Of a stretch of DNA of 42,128 nt, positions 30,807-42,086 are shown one piece after another (the stretch's first letter is position 1; each line of letters starts with the position of its first letter). Below the pieces are notes generated by a model. That model was not told where the DNA came from, did no database searches, and was given only the letters and a program-made list of their open reading frames with translations. The stretch lies in NCBI GenBank assembly GCA_049999765.1, contig JBNGIQ010006063.1:42179-84306 (forward strand), given 5' to 3'. The stretch is from Phaeoceros laevis (lineage: Eukaryota; Anthocerotophyta; Anthocerotopsida; Notothyladales). The position numbers and the translations under genes are program-made.

Positions 30807-32133
30807 ACTACGAAAAAATCTAGGTTTCGCTACTCGCTACCATCAACGAACTGTTTGGGGGGCGAAGATGTAACTTGTGTTACCCCCAAGCGACATGCGC
30901 AACGACCTTGACCTTGACGAGAAGGCACGCTACGCTGCCTGGCCACCCCGGAGACCGTCCCGGGCTGGGCAAAGCAATGCCCAGCCCTTGTTGAAGGGAC
31001 GCGATGCCATGTCTAACCCCAGGTTACGGAAGTTACGCATCCATTGCCTGCCCCGATGCTCTCGCCCGCCCTTTCTGATCAACCTCGCCCCCGTGCGACC
31101 TTTTGCCATCGCAGCTCTACCTTGCGCTAGCAATGGCCGCTGATTCCCCTGCATAGACCGCAAGGCGCGTTGCTCTACTGATTGGCTTGCTGCTTGCGGC
31201 TTTGTCGACCGAGGCTTTACGGCTGTCAGGCTTTTAACGATCCCTAACTCCACGGCCAGGTGTTCGCAGTGCTTGTACACCTGCTCTCGCACTGCGAATT
31301 GCGGCAGCGAAAGAGAGATCTGGTGCGTTTTTCGCTCTGTTGTGCTGATCAGTGCTGTATGGAGGAGGATGCGGTGCCCCAGGTATCAAATTGCGAAGTG
31401 GTTGCCAGCAGCCGGGCTGTGCTGGAGTTGTGTTGCTGAGATTGGGAGTGGTCGCAGCTTTTGGGAATTACGACTGCTGTGGCCAATTTGGTGGAGTTGT
31501 CACATTGGAGCCGCCTGCGCAGGGTTGAGTCACGCCTGGTGCTCTGGTTGTGGCAGTTTTGCCGATTTGAAGTAAGTGGTGTTGTCGCTGCCATTGGCGA
31601 GGTTGGAGGTGGAGAAATGCGGTCCGTGCCATGGTGCCACTTGCGCTCTGCTTCCGTACAACAGACGAGCAGGAATTTTTGCTTTGCCGCATCTGGTGTA
31701 GTCGGGAGGGAGTAGGCTTTAAAACTGGCTATCCACAGCAGGCTAGCGAGCCGCATATTTGCAAGGCAGTCCGAAAGGTCAAGTGGTGCGCAAGATTTTG
31801 AGCCCGTCTTGACTTCAAAGAAAATCTCCAGAATCTTGAACTGAGGCACTGCCCGCAAGCACTGCCCGCAACTGAACATAAGTTCAGCTTCCTTCCTCAT
31901 TACGCGGAAGGTGAGAAGCAAACGCCAAATGCGCAAGGCATGTTAGCGGGCGTTGGTCCGTAGACTACATGACGCTTTCTGCGAGCCTGAATCTGGCAAG
32001 CAGCAGTGTTAGTCATGAGCCGACAAGATAAACACAGTAAGTGGACTGGACCGCCCTCTGCCCTTCCCTCATACATTGAGCTGACCTTTCGCACTCCGGC
32101 CTGCTACTGATTATTGTGAGAACTTTTGCACAG
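30807..32133. other. Divergent upstream region with unresolved 5' exons of the next gene
   Basis: About 1.3 kb between a minus-strand gene start and the first secure exon of the plus-strand gene at 32134. That gene needs at least one upstream exon ending in phase 1, and this stretch should contain it. Candidates are an ATG at 31359 followed by a donor at CAG|GTATCA, and a strong donor GAA|GTAAGT at about 31571. None could be chosen. The 120-codon minus-strand frame at 30930-31292 is Arg-rich and unsupported. Confidence 0.5.
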
Positions 32134-35100
32134 ATGCAGGTAGAGTGCTCCTGGATATCGCTGTGGAGATTGCAGATGGCGTGGTGGAACATATTGAGAT
32201 GCTGGAAGGGGAGTCAGCAGAGGAAGTGGCCAAGAGATTTTGCACTAAGTTCAAGCTCCCCAATCGCTTCATTGCGCCGCTCACGCAGCACATCGTCACC
32301 AATCTGTTATCCATCATGTAATGTTTTCACTCACAAGCGTTGTGTCGACAGTGAGGCTGTCTTCTTGCAGGACTGCGTACCCCCATGTCTTATTCGGTTT
32401 TACTAGCACGGTATTTTGAGCTTTGGGTTATGCTGCTGAACTTTAAAACTCCCGGACTCTAAACTCTCTGAACTCAAAGCTTCCTAAGTCACTGAAACCG
32501 GAACTTCGGTGAGAATGTGCCGTTTACTCCACTGTTCAGCTCAGTCGCTTGGTCATGGTGTCATATTTTTTGCTGACCGTCAGTATGTCTTGAACATGCA
32601 GTGAGGATGATAACGAGGATATTGAATTCCAGCATGATGCGGGCCCATCCTCTAGACCATCATCCGCCCAATCAGCACACAACGGACCTGCCTCAGTTAG
32701 GAGTGACCCTGGGTTCAGGAGGGGGGAACATGTATCTCGGTCGCAAGACCGCCCAGACACCTCTGCATCCGAAACATCATCGAGTAAAAAATATGATAGG
32801 AGGTTTTCTGAGCGAATTCACTCCCACACCCATTCCAGCAACTCCAAAACTTTGGCAGAACGAGAAGCAGAGAGGAAAAGGGGCCTGAGGCGTCAATCGT
32901 CCCTGAATGATCCTGTTTCGGAGAAGGCGGTAAACTAACTACTTATGCAATCTCATGCTTGAGGTTGTTTAGTGAGGGTAACACCCCTCGTCAATCTTTG
33001 GAAAGAATATGTCGTTGGACTATATAGTCGGGATGATGCTAGATTGGAAAAAGTGTCTTGCAAGATGTATAAGGCAGCAGACTTTACAGCCGTTGTGGTG
33101 TTTCAGAAAACAATCTACATGCGGCTCTACACAGAGTACATGACCCAGAAAAAGCGGCAGGAGGAGGTTAGAAGGAAGAGTGAGATCATCTTTCGGACCC
33201 AAGTTGCGAAGGATCCGAGCTTTATTTCAAAGGTTAGTGAACCTTTGCACCAATAGAGTCTTTGGGACAAGGAGGATTGGATTTACCATTCAAGCATGAA
33301 TTCTTGGTTCACCTGATCTCAGTGAAGTGTCTGGTATTTGGGTACAGTACTCTTTTTGGTTGATGCGGAAGCGAGGGAGAAAAGCTTTGCAGTTCAAGAA
33401 TTACGGTGAGCTGCTGTATGAGGAAGGTCTTGATCTTTTATCTCAAAGGAAGAAAATGGTTGAACAAAAAAAGAAAGAGGATGCAGCTAAAGAAACTGAA
33501 GGAATGACATGGACTCCAAAGATTAGGTGCCAAATCTTGTCTTGTCATGCAAATAAGGTGGTCTGTCTACGACATAACTATGAGGTAGCTTGAAATAGGA
33601 GGCTGGGTGAGGTGGGCTACAATGAGGAAGGGAAAACTCAAGTAGGATTTTGCATCTCACAACACTTGGTCTTTCACTTACTTTTGCTGAAATGTGTTGG
33701 CATGGTATGAAGCAAGCATTCGCACCAACTAAAGCTGGACCAGCCACAGTATTGGTTACGACTGAACGCACCTGACCCAATCATTAAACAGAATGTCAAC
33801 AACTTGCGGAAAGAGGTCAGTCCTGGAGCTAGTGTGTTGTATATTCATCTCTCGGATTGGAAGTTCTTTCCAACTTGTTGTTTTCCTAGTTCTACAAACA
33901 AAGCTAAAGTCCTGGTTCTCCAGCTTTGGGAACATGAGCTGATGGAGTGCACTTTTAAACCCCAAGTGAATCCACACGACGATGAACAACAAACCCCTGG
34001 TGACACAGGGACAGGTTCTCGTTTTGATCAGCTTTTCCTGGATGCTGAGAATCGCATAAAACGGCATGCAGAGTATGCGCACTGTTTTCCTCGGTAAGTG
34101 CACAGTATGTGGCACATGTGATTTCTGCTCCTGGCTTGCTGTGATGTGAGGGAGCCTTTGAGAACTGCTCCTTACGTCTTCTGTGGAGAGCAGGTACCCA
34201 TTTCGTCCCACCATCAATAGGAGGCGGCAGAAAGTCTCGAGTCCTAGCGGTAGCACGCAGGATGGGACAGTCTTTGATAGGCTGGTGCAGTATGCTTCAA
34301 AATTCGCGGAGAAGAGGAAAGAGCGTGAAGCACAGATGCGTAACCGTGTTGATCCTGTAACGGGTCAGCAGTATTTCAAACCACGTATCGGACGGAAGCC
34401 GCACATCCCAGTAAGATTTCGTATTTTTTAAGCACGGCTGCTCAGCTTGTCCTTGTACCTTCTTGGCATGAGTTGTAATTTGGGGCTCCCTTTGTCATTA
34501 ATGGAAGCTGTGGCCTTTGTTGAGTGCAGTGGAATTCCAACTCACTTCCAATTGGAACCTTCTTGCACCAACTCAAAAACAGCATTGATAGCAGGAAAAA
34601 AGAGCTGGCTGACATGGAAGCTCTAAGGAAAAAACAGGCTCGCCATGTTCATTATGTTGGACATAATTCTCAAAAGATAGTTGAGAAGCTGAAACACCGC
34701 AACTTGCAGGAGATTTTTGAGCACCTGGACAATGACAAGGTCAGTTTTAGCTTGTTTCCTCTGAGACTTACTAGAGTAATTACAGCTTCAGTGTCTCACA
34801 AATTCTTGGCTGTGTCAGGATGGTGTTGTCGAGCTAGAAAGTGCTGACTTCAGGCGCTTGAGTGCGGAGGTTATATTAGACCTTGATGTTGTAAAGAAGA
34901 TGGGAGCAGCTCAGCGAAAACTTTCTTTCAAGGATTTCTCCAAATTGATGCTTGATTGCCAGGTATCGCCGTCCTTCTTGGCATGTGCCATGGTTGGTGG
35001 TGTTTGTGCATGAAATGTGAGAAGGCTATGTGTCATGGATGAATCATGACAGAGCGACACGACTGCAGAGGAAGTCCTTGATGTCCATGCCAACCCTCTG

Positions 35101-36218
35101 TTGTTCTATAAGAGTATATGTGAACCAGTATCCTGCCTGAGAGTATCCACAAGTCTCCTTACACCGTCTTCACCTAACGCGGTACAGAAGCACAGAGGCA
35201 GGAGGGGCAGTCATGCTTGTGGTCGTCTGGTCAGAGATCATGGCCTCGATTGGTCTGAGCATCAGCACCCATGGAAAATGAGCCAGCAGTCAAGAAATAT
35301 GGCTGCCCGCAAGAGGCATTACGGGTACTGTGATCATCCTTGGTTGACCTGATGCTGTGTGAGGTGTACACACTGCAAGTCTCTCACATTGCTTGCAATT
35401 TGGATGCAGTTCACGCCGCCAGTGGTACAGGTTACTGTTAGCAGATAAAGATAGAAGGTTAGCTAAGATTGAGACTTTGCGGAAAGAGGTGCAGAATCAG
35501 GAGATGGCTGAGTGCACTTTTAGGCCTGAGCTCTTTGGGTGGAAGAAGAACAAGGGTATCCCGAAGGTGCACATTTTTTTGTTGCTGTGCACTGAAAGTT
35601 GTCTGATCCTGACACAGAATGTAAAGGTTTGATTAGGGAGCTTGATTTGTGATTTATTGCAGAAGGATGTTGCGCAAAGTCGAGCAATGGCTGGAAAGGG
35701 GTTAGCTGAAACCCCGCACTCAACTGTTGTGGAAAGGGACCAGCAGGAGGTCCATGGATTTATCTTCCAAGAAGCCCGTGCTGGTATATATTATCAAGGC
35801 AGATGATTTCTGGTCTGATAGCACGATGGCATTCTTTTATAGATATGGACATGTTACTCCACAGTTGCTTCCGTGTGTATTGGGTATTAGCCCTCTGAGT
35901 CGTCCCATCCTGCAGTGTGTTGATTTCGGTCCTATTGCCGTTTACAAGCTCAGTAGAAGCAAGTGCAATTGAGGTCTTCAAAGGTCTGCAGTAAGCTTCT
36001 TTTCCAGCGTGGTCTTGGATAGGTTTAGAGCACTTGGCCGTAGGTTTTTCATATGTAGATGTAGCTGAACTGGTCGAAGGTGTCTGTTTATACATGGTAC
36101 AGTATTGTTAGAAATCGCCAAAACATCGTGGCTGCATGCTGCTTTCTGATCTGGGGATTTGAACACCACGCAGGTGGAGAAGCGGCGAGCAGCTCCCATT
36201 CCGTTCCTCCGGCAGTAG
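32134..36218 (+). CDS. Large EF-hand, coiled-coil protein of ciliary/flagellar appearance (5' end missing)
   Basis: Fourteen exons join in phase: 32134-32317, 32602-32929, 33107-33232, 33393-33557, 33735-33815, 33924-34093, 34194-34410, 34530-34739, 34819-34962, 35053-35113, 35188-35221, 35410-35566, 35663-35749, 36174-36218. They give about 669 residues, with the N-terminus unresolved upstream. The first exon encodes a compact domain (V-L-L-D-I-A-V-E-I ... A-E-E-V-A-K-R-F-C-T-K-F-K-L-P) of a type I associate with algal and animal flagellar proteins. Lys/Arg/Glu-rich helices follow, with repeated E-C-T-F-(K/R)-P and Y-P-F-R-P-T-I-N motifs, as in many cilium-associated proteins. An EF-hand loop D-N-D-K-D-G-V-V-E-L-E-S spans the 34739/34819 junction and keeps all calcium positions but the last. 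Function is inferred: sperm flagellum assembly or motility. The last exon has an alternative open frame to 36394. Confidence 0.8.
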
Positions 36219-37732
36219 AACATAATCGGTCGTCAAACGGAGTTGAGGTTCCATCTACTTCAATGGGTTTGCTGGAATCATTAAGGCTTCTTGTAGCAAA
36301 ATCGAGGGAGGCCCCAGCGGGCGAGGTATCTGCTGGTACTGTTCACGAGGATGATCCTACAGGGCTAGGATTTCTGAGAGATTTGCAATTTTGATGTTAA
36401 ATGCTGCAACTCATGGCTTGACTGAGCTGGATTGACAGCCCTAGCTGTGTTGACGGCCCTAGTGTTAGGGCACAGGGAGTATTTTAGTGTAGTGTATGTG
36501 TACAATAGAATGGTCATCGTCCTTCAGCACTTTCAGCTGTATGCAGTATGCCTCTAACCACTAGATAGTGGCTAGAGCTCTTGGCAATTGCAAGCTTCCC
36601 TGAAGTTGTCTCCAAACCCACCATCAATGGCCTCGCACTAGTATACGCACTGACGCACGGGTCACCTCACTTCGAGAAGTAGGAGAGTTCAGCGGCCACT
36701 TGCCAATTCTACCACTAATGCTGTGTCCGACTTAGTTTTACAGATGAGAGAATGAGGAGCTAAGGACAAACCTAGAAGATTTTTATTTCTGCGGTTCCTG
36801 GGCTGCGACACTGCCTCGACTGTTCCTGCATGTTACTCGAACTTGGGCATTGGGTTGGTGCAAAGGGAGAGGAGGCTACGGCTGAAGGTACACTGAGTAC
36901 CTTGCAAGCGCTGTCAGCAGAGGATGTGATGGTTTGACCAACACCCGGCTCAACTGCCAACTCCGACCAGTTCGGGTATCCAAGCAAGTGAGTCTACGCA
37001 CATCTTAAGCAGAAGAAAGAGACGAGCACGATCGAGCACTACAGGTGATCAAACGTCTACTTTATTGATCCAGTGTTCTCACCTTTACGCTTGCTGCATA
37101 TCACAGTTCTGCGGAGGTATCCTCGAAAGAGTAAACTGGTGTTGCCGATAGGACTGAGCTCTTGCTGAGCAGAGAGGCTTTACAGCACATATCCAACCAT
37201 CTCCTTAAAGGAGGCATTTGTAGAAATACAAAAGGGATGCATGGCCCGTGTGCACCTCCTCAGCATTGGAGGACTTCTCTTCTGATAACCGAGTATGACA
37301 CTTTTTGAGGAAGAGGACACTTCAGAAGCAGCAACGCATCCATGTCTTTTTCTTCTTCTTTGAAAGCTGCCATTCACCCCCATGAACAGCCCCACTCTTG
37401 GGCCCTGACAGGCCTGAGGTTTAACAAAAATATCATTTCACTTGAAACACCTCCAGACTAAGAGCTCATCCCACCACCACTGACTACGCTTTAATAAGGG
37501 CGATTATCCTCGACTTCTTACACGCTTTGGGAGGGCCTCTCACAGCAGTAGAAGCATTTAGCTTCTGTGCTCCAGCTCAACATATGCATGCCATTTTAGC
37601 TCCCAGCATACCCAGCCCTCATGTTGATTGGAACGCTGGATTTAATATAAAAGCGTCAAGGGACGTGAAATAGTGGTAGCCGCTGCCCAGCCTGCTGCCA
37701 TCAGAAAAGAAATAAATGGTTGCTAGTACCCC
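36219..37732. other. Convergent 3' region, no gene seen
   Basis: About 1.5 kb between the EF-hand gene stop (+) and the ALG7 stop (-). It should contain both 3' UTRs. Minus-strand frames at 36772-36987 and 37180-37395 (71 codons each) show no domain. If the alternative last-exon frame of the EF-hand gene is used, coding extends to 36394. Confidence 0.5.
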
Positions 37733-39025
37733 CTACTTGTACCAGCCTGTCAGAATGTATCGAAAACCAAAGCCCAGTGCGCAGCAAAGCACCTGGAAGG
37801 CAAGCAACCTGATACACAGCTGCTGCTCGGTGCAAGGACCGAACCACCTGAGGAAGAGGTTGACAAGATTGAGATCCTTGGTGCCAGTGAGGAGACCTGT
37901 TTTGGGGTCAAAAATGGGCAGCCGATGGCGGGGGCAGGGGATGATCTTGAACAGCTGCGGAGTGGAGTAGAGGAAGTTGAGAATCTGTGGGACAAAAAAG
38001 AGCAGCAAGGTCTCGCTGAAGTGGCCCAGAATCCCCACTACAGCCAGGGCTATCCCCGCAAAATAGGTGAAGGAATCCCCGACGAAGACGGAGGACGGGT
38101 ACCAGTTGAAGGCCAGCAGCCCTAGCGAGGTGGCCACCAGCGGCTGCATGAAGTAGATGGAGAAGGCGTGCGCCTCCAGCTTCTCCATCAGCGCAGGGTC
38201 CTCCGACCCCGTAGCCCCCAGCACCTGCGCGAGGTTGTGGATCAAAATAGCCACCCCGATGACCACCGTCTGCCCGACTTCCAGCCCGTTCACCCCGGCG
38301 TGGATGTTGATGGAATTGGCGGAGAAGACGGTGAGCGCGGCCATGTAGAGCTTGTAGACCCACTTGAGGTCCAGGAGGTCCCGGCCCACCAACCCCCGCA
38401 GCGGCTTGGGGATGAGAATGTTGGTGGATCCGGAGTAGGCCATGAGCAGCGGCAGCGCCGCCGCGGAGGGCAGCGCCAGCTTCACCCGCCACGGCAGATC
38501 CACCACGTCGTCCACAAACCCTAGAAACAGCATGAGGATGATGCAGGCCAGCGCGGCCAGGTACTCCACCAGCCACTCCGACTCCGGGGGGAAGTGGAAG
38601 TAGAGGAAGAGGAAGAGAACGAGGCAGAAGACGACCCCGGTGATGGCGCCCATGGACTCGGGGATCCTGACCCTGCCCCCCGGGGACCCCTTCTTGTTGA
38701 TGTCGTACCCGGCGATGCCCTTCCTGAGGACGTAGGGCGCGCACACCGGGATCATCTGCACCGTGAGGCCGAAGGCCGCGGCGCTCATCACCAGGTTGAT
38801 GCCGATCTTCTTCTTCACTTCCCAGTCCAGATCCAGGCTCCCCAGAAGCAGCACGTAGGCTGCCAGGCAGAGGAGCGAGAGCCACACCACCTTGGGCTTG
38901 CGGACCAGGCCAGGAGCAGCCGCAGGCTCGTCGTCGGCATCATCAACAACATCTACAGGAGTGACTGCCACTCCTCCTCCCTTCTTCGCTTGCTGCAGCC
39001 GATCCGGCTTGCCGCGCTTCCTCAT
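37733..39025 (-). CDS. ALG7: UDP-GlcNAc:dolichyl-phosphate GlcNAc-1-phosphate transferase (ALG7/GPT)
   Basis: Catalyses the first step of the N-glycan precursor: transfer of GlcNAc-1-phosphate from UDP-GlcNAc to dolichyl phosphate in the ER membrane. It is the target of tunicamycin. Single exon, 430 residues, the length of plant GPT. After a basic cytosolic start about ten hydrophobic helices are visible. Family motifs: G-I-N-L-V-M-S near the start, G-Y-D-I-N-K-K-G, L-G-F-V-D-D-V-V-D-L-P-W-R-V-K (metal-binding aspartates, about residues 166-180), I-N-I-H-A-G-V-N-G-L-E-V-G-Q, F-V-G-D-S-F-T-Y-F-A-G and C-P-R-H-R-L-P-I-F-D-P-K-T-G-L-L. No key residue is missing. The gene has no intron and a GC-rich, C/G-ending codon choice unlike most neighbours; the phosphatase next door shares the GC richness but has introns. 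Confidence 0.96.
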   Translation of the reverse strand: MRKRGKPDRLQQAKKGGGVAVTPVDVVDDADDEPAAAPGLVRKPKVVWLSLLCLAAYVLLLGSLDLDWEVKKKIGINLVMSAAAFGLTVQMIPVCAPYVLRKGIAGYDINKKGSPGGRVRIPESMGAITGVVFCLVLFLFLYFHFPPESEWLVEYLAALACIILMLFLGFVDDVVDLPWRVKLALPSAAALPLLMAYSGSTNILIPKPLRGLVGRDLLDLKWVYKLYMAALTVFSANSINIHAGVNGLEVGQTVVIGVAILIHNLAQVLGATGSEDPALMEKLEAHAFSIYFMQPLVATSLGLLAFNWYPSSVFVGDSFTYFAGIALAVVGILGHFSETLLLFFVPQILNFLYSTPQLFKIIPCPRHRLPIFDPKTGLLTGTKDLNLVNLFLRWFGPCTEQQLCIRLLAFQVLCCALGFGFRYILTGWYK

Positions 39026-39288
39026 TGTCGCTCGCTCGCTCCCGCACCAGATCCGAAGCTAGACTAACTCTACTCCGGTGCCTTGCTGGCCTTGAACAAG
39101 TTTCTATTCGTTCATTGGTGGAGAAAGTCAACGTTTCCGGAGGCCCGGAGGCCTTCGGGCCCTTGCCCTAGTAATTTCCGTTCCAAAATGAGTCGGACAA
39201 CAAGGCAATAGTTGGAGCCACGTAGACAAAATGGTCATCTCGCGTGGACGCAAACATTGGCTGGCTTGCTGCTTGCCGCCTAGCTTTG

Positions 39289-41562
39289 CTACTTTTTTGG
39301 CTGGTTGGGGCATACACCTGGCTGCCTAACGATGTAGATCTGGTCGCCACGTGGATCGTCGAAAACGTCCTGGTTGCGGTGCCATGTCCAAAGCGCGTGC
39401 GTGGCGTTCTTCACCTCGAGAATGCCGTGGCCGAAGCTGGTCTCGCGCAGCGCGCTCCATTCGGGCTGGCGGTCCCAGCAGAAGCGACCGGCTGCCGGGC
39501 CGGTGGTGAAGTTGAAGGCGCAGTTGAGGCCGGTGACGTCCTCGGACTCGGGCGCCGACTCCTCGGGCGAGGGGCACCCGCCCTCCTCGTCCGCGTGCGG
39601 AATGGCCATCTTCTCTCGGTTGCCCCCGTCCCCGACGGTGATGTGCAGCAGGCCGCACGGATCGAGCGCGTAGTTGTACACTCGGTTCATCCGCTCGTAC
39701 GCGTGCACCTGTTACAAGAACCACACAACGTTACAACTTGGATGAGCTTTATTAATCCACGTGGCGTGCGAGCGAGGGCTCGGTCTGCTGTGAGGCTTAC
39801 GTGGCCGGTGTAGACGATGTCGACGCCGTGGGAGTAGAGCAGCTCCTCCATTTCGAGGCGCATGCACTCGAACTCCCGGTAATGCGCGTTGTAGCTGTTG
39901 TACCAGGGCGGGTGCCAGACCGCCACCAGCCACGGCGTGACCGCGCGGTCGACGCCCGCCAGGTCGCGCTCCGCCCACGCGTACTGCCGACTGGCCCTGC
40001 GGTAGTCGTCGTAGGCCGCCAGCATGAGGAAGTGGACGCCAGCGGCGTCGAAGGAGTAGTAGAGGCTGGTGGGGGAGCCGCTCTCGTTGTACGGCACCGC
40101 GAAGCGCGCCCTGTAGGACGCGAAGGTCACGTTGCCCTGCTGCTCCTCGTACTCGTGGTTGCCTTCGATCACCATCATCGGCACTGTGCGGGTGAAGGGC
40201 TCCACGAACCTACGCAAAGGGCGTGTAAAGTTGTCGGACAGAGACACGGTGGCAGGCAGGATTAGGTGGCAGTCGATGGATGGACGGTCGTAGTAGTAGT
40301 AGTACCTCCCCCAGTAGTCCCAGCGCGGTTGGTACGTTTCGTGGATGGGGGTGGAGTCCCCGAACGTGCCCGAGTAGCTGGCGGAGCCGGTGCCGTTGGT
40401 GATGTACAGGTTGGCGTAGCTCAGGTCCCCGACGACGACAAGCAGGTCGGGTTTGTTCTGCTGCATGTGGCCGAATGTGGTGGTGGAGTTGTAGGTGAGG
40501 CCCAGGTCGCCGATGAAGGCTATCTTTTTGGGGTAGCTGGACGGGCCCGGAGCCGGAAGCGTGGTGAAGTGGTACTCGGGGCTCATCGCGTCCAGTCCAG
40601 GGTCCCCGCACTTGTAAAAATACACAGTCCCGCTGGCCAATCCTGCGCTTGCAATTATTATTCTCCAACAGTCCGACTCAATTTCATCCCCGAGGACTAC
40701 ACTGGCAAGTCACAGAAATGGTGGCGTGCACAATTCCCTTGCGAGTTGTATAGCGTGGCTCTGTACTACTACTACCTCAAATAACCTCCTCAAATAATTA
40801 CACACACACTACACTGGCAAGCATCATAAGTGACCGAATTCCTGTCAAAACTGCATTTATAAAATACCTGTGAGTCGGACATGGTGGATGATGCCAGAGG
40901 TGTAGTTCAACACACCGGCGAATGGGTAAATCTGGCTGTAGACGAGCGAGCTCCCTGTGGCTGTGCGGGTGAGATTGCCGCTTGCGGTGCCGAATTGCAC
41001 CACGCTGGCCACGGACGAGGGGTCCAGGGGGGTCACCTTGGGCCCCAATTGCGAGTCCCCTGATTCATTCACAAGCACGAGTTCACAACTTGTCACATGA
41101 AAAGTTGAAGACAATTGAACAGCTTGTGACATTCATGAATGAATGAATCCGCAATCCCAGAAGAATTCTTCCAAGCCGGACAACAGCAGAAAAAGGTGGC
41201 AAGCTCTTTATCAATTGACGAAACCGGAAACCGGGCGGCAGGCCGGCCAGCTGGAGAATCTTGAAGCTTCTAAAGCCTGACTGACCTGTGATCCAAGACA
41301 GCCACATCGCGTCGGGAGTGGACAATGCGAGCATGATCTGCTCGGGGTACACCCCCTCCACCCGCTTCACCACCCGGGAATCGTATCCCGGCAGGTCCGC
41401 GCTGGGCGCTCCTCGGAACGCAAACGGCACTGTCACCGGCGCAAACGGCCCGTCCAAGGTAGACTTGATCGTCGCCGTCGCGCCGCATTCTAAGCTCAGC
41501 AGCAAAGCAACCAGCAGCAGCACCTCACTGCGCCTACTCCACCTGCTCCTGCATTTGGCCAT
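39289..41562 (-). CDS. Secreted purple acid phosphatase
   Basis: A metallophosphoesterase with a two-metal centre that releases phosphate from organic esters at low pH, in the apoplast or vacuole. Five minus-strand exons join in phase to 544 residues: 41286-41562, 40868-41059, 40306-40642, 39801-40209, 39289-39708. A signal peptide is clear (L-L-L-V-A-L-L-L-S-L-E-C-G-A). An N-terminal fibronectin-like domain contains Y-P-E-Q-I-M-L-A-L-S and M-W-L-S-W-I-T-G. All five metal-ligand blocks are intact: F-I-G-D-L-G, V-G-D-L-S-Y-A-N, E-G-N-H-E, V-A-V-W-H-P-P-W-Y and G-H-V-H-A-Y-E-R; the last is split by the intron after G-H. Several N-x-S/T sites suggest glycosylation. The C-terminal domain follows. 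The substrate (phytate or other esters) cannot be read from sequence. Confidence 0.95.
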
Positions 41563-41953
41563 GGCGAGCCGCGCATTCGGCCGCCGGTCGCGTGCTGTCG
41601 TAAAGAGTAATGTGAAGGCCTGCGCATCGTGCTCATGACCGGTGCCTGCACATGTGGACTGGCAAGAGCTGCAGGGAGGCCCAGGTGCCGGCCTATGCGG
41701 GCTCGCCTGCTTCTGGTGATGTCATCCATCTTGGCCAGCGAGCGGAAAGCGTCCTTGGGGAAGAATATGTGGCGGATCTTGCGAGAGGTGCTGTTCCTAT
41801 ACACTATTTTATGAACGGTATGCACTTTATGCCAGCCTCCGTGAGTCCGTGCCCTTGCGGAAAGTGCGATCTAATAGTTTTTTCATTTTGCAAGCAAAGG
41901 ACACTCCAGATTGTCTTCCTTCTTCTTCCTTTCTCACTAGCTCAATCAGTCGA

Positions 41954-41961
41954 TATAAATA
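41954..41961 (+). promoter_or_regulatory. Candidate TATA box pointing right
   Basis: TATAAATA followed by G, a near-perfect TATA consensus on the plus strand. The gene it might serve would lie beyond the window. AT-rich chance occurrence is possible. Confidence 0.25.
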
Positions 41962-42086
41962 GACTACTTCTTCCGTAGTTTAGTTGTGAACAGATTTCCT
42001 CATAGTGCCCGGGAGCGCGGCTTCCTACCTTGGAAGGGGCGATTCCCCAAAAAAAAAAAAAAACCACTTATACGGTGGAAAAAAAC

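Noticed and set aside
30930-31292. 120-codon minus-strand frame
   Set aside because: Arg/Gly-rich, no domain, lies in a divergent promoter region; no supporting splice or start context.
37908-38885. 325-codon minus-strand open frame overlapping ALG7
   Set aside because: It is ALG7 read in another frame. The Arg/Gly/Pro-rich, His-rich composition is typical of a shadow frame in GC-rich coding DNA.
38168-39067. Long plus-strand frames opposite ALG7
   Set aside because: Antisense shadows of a GC-rich gene, with no domains and heavy Arg/His/Pro content.
39801-40784. Plus-strand frames of 154 and 172 codons opposite the phosphatase
   Set aside because: Val/Gly/Arg-rich antisense of phosphatase exons, spanning its introns without splice logic.
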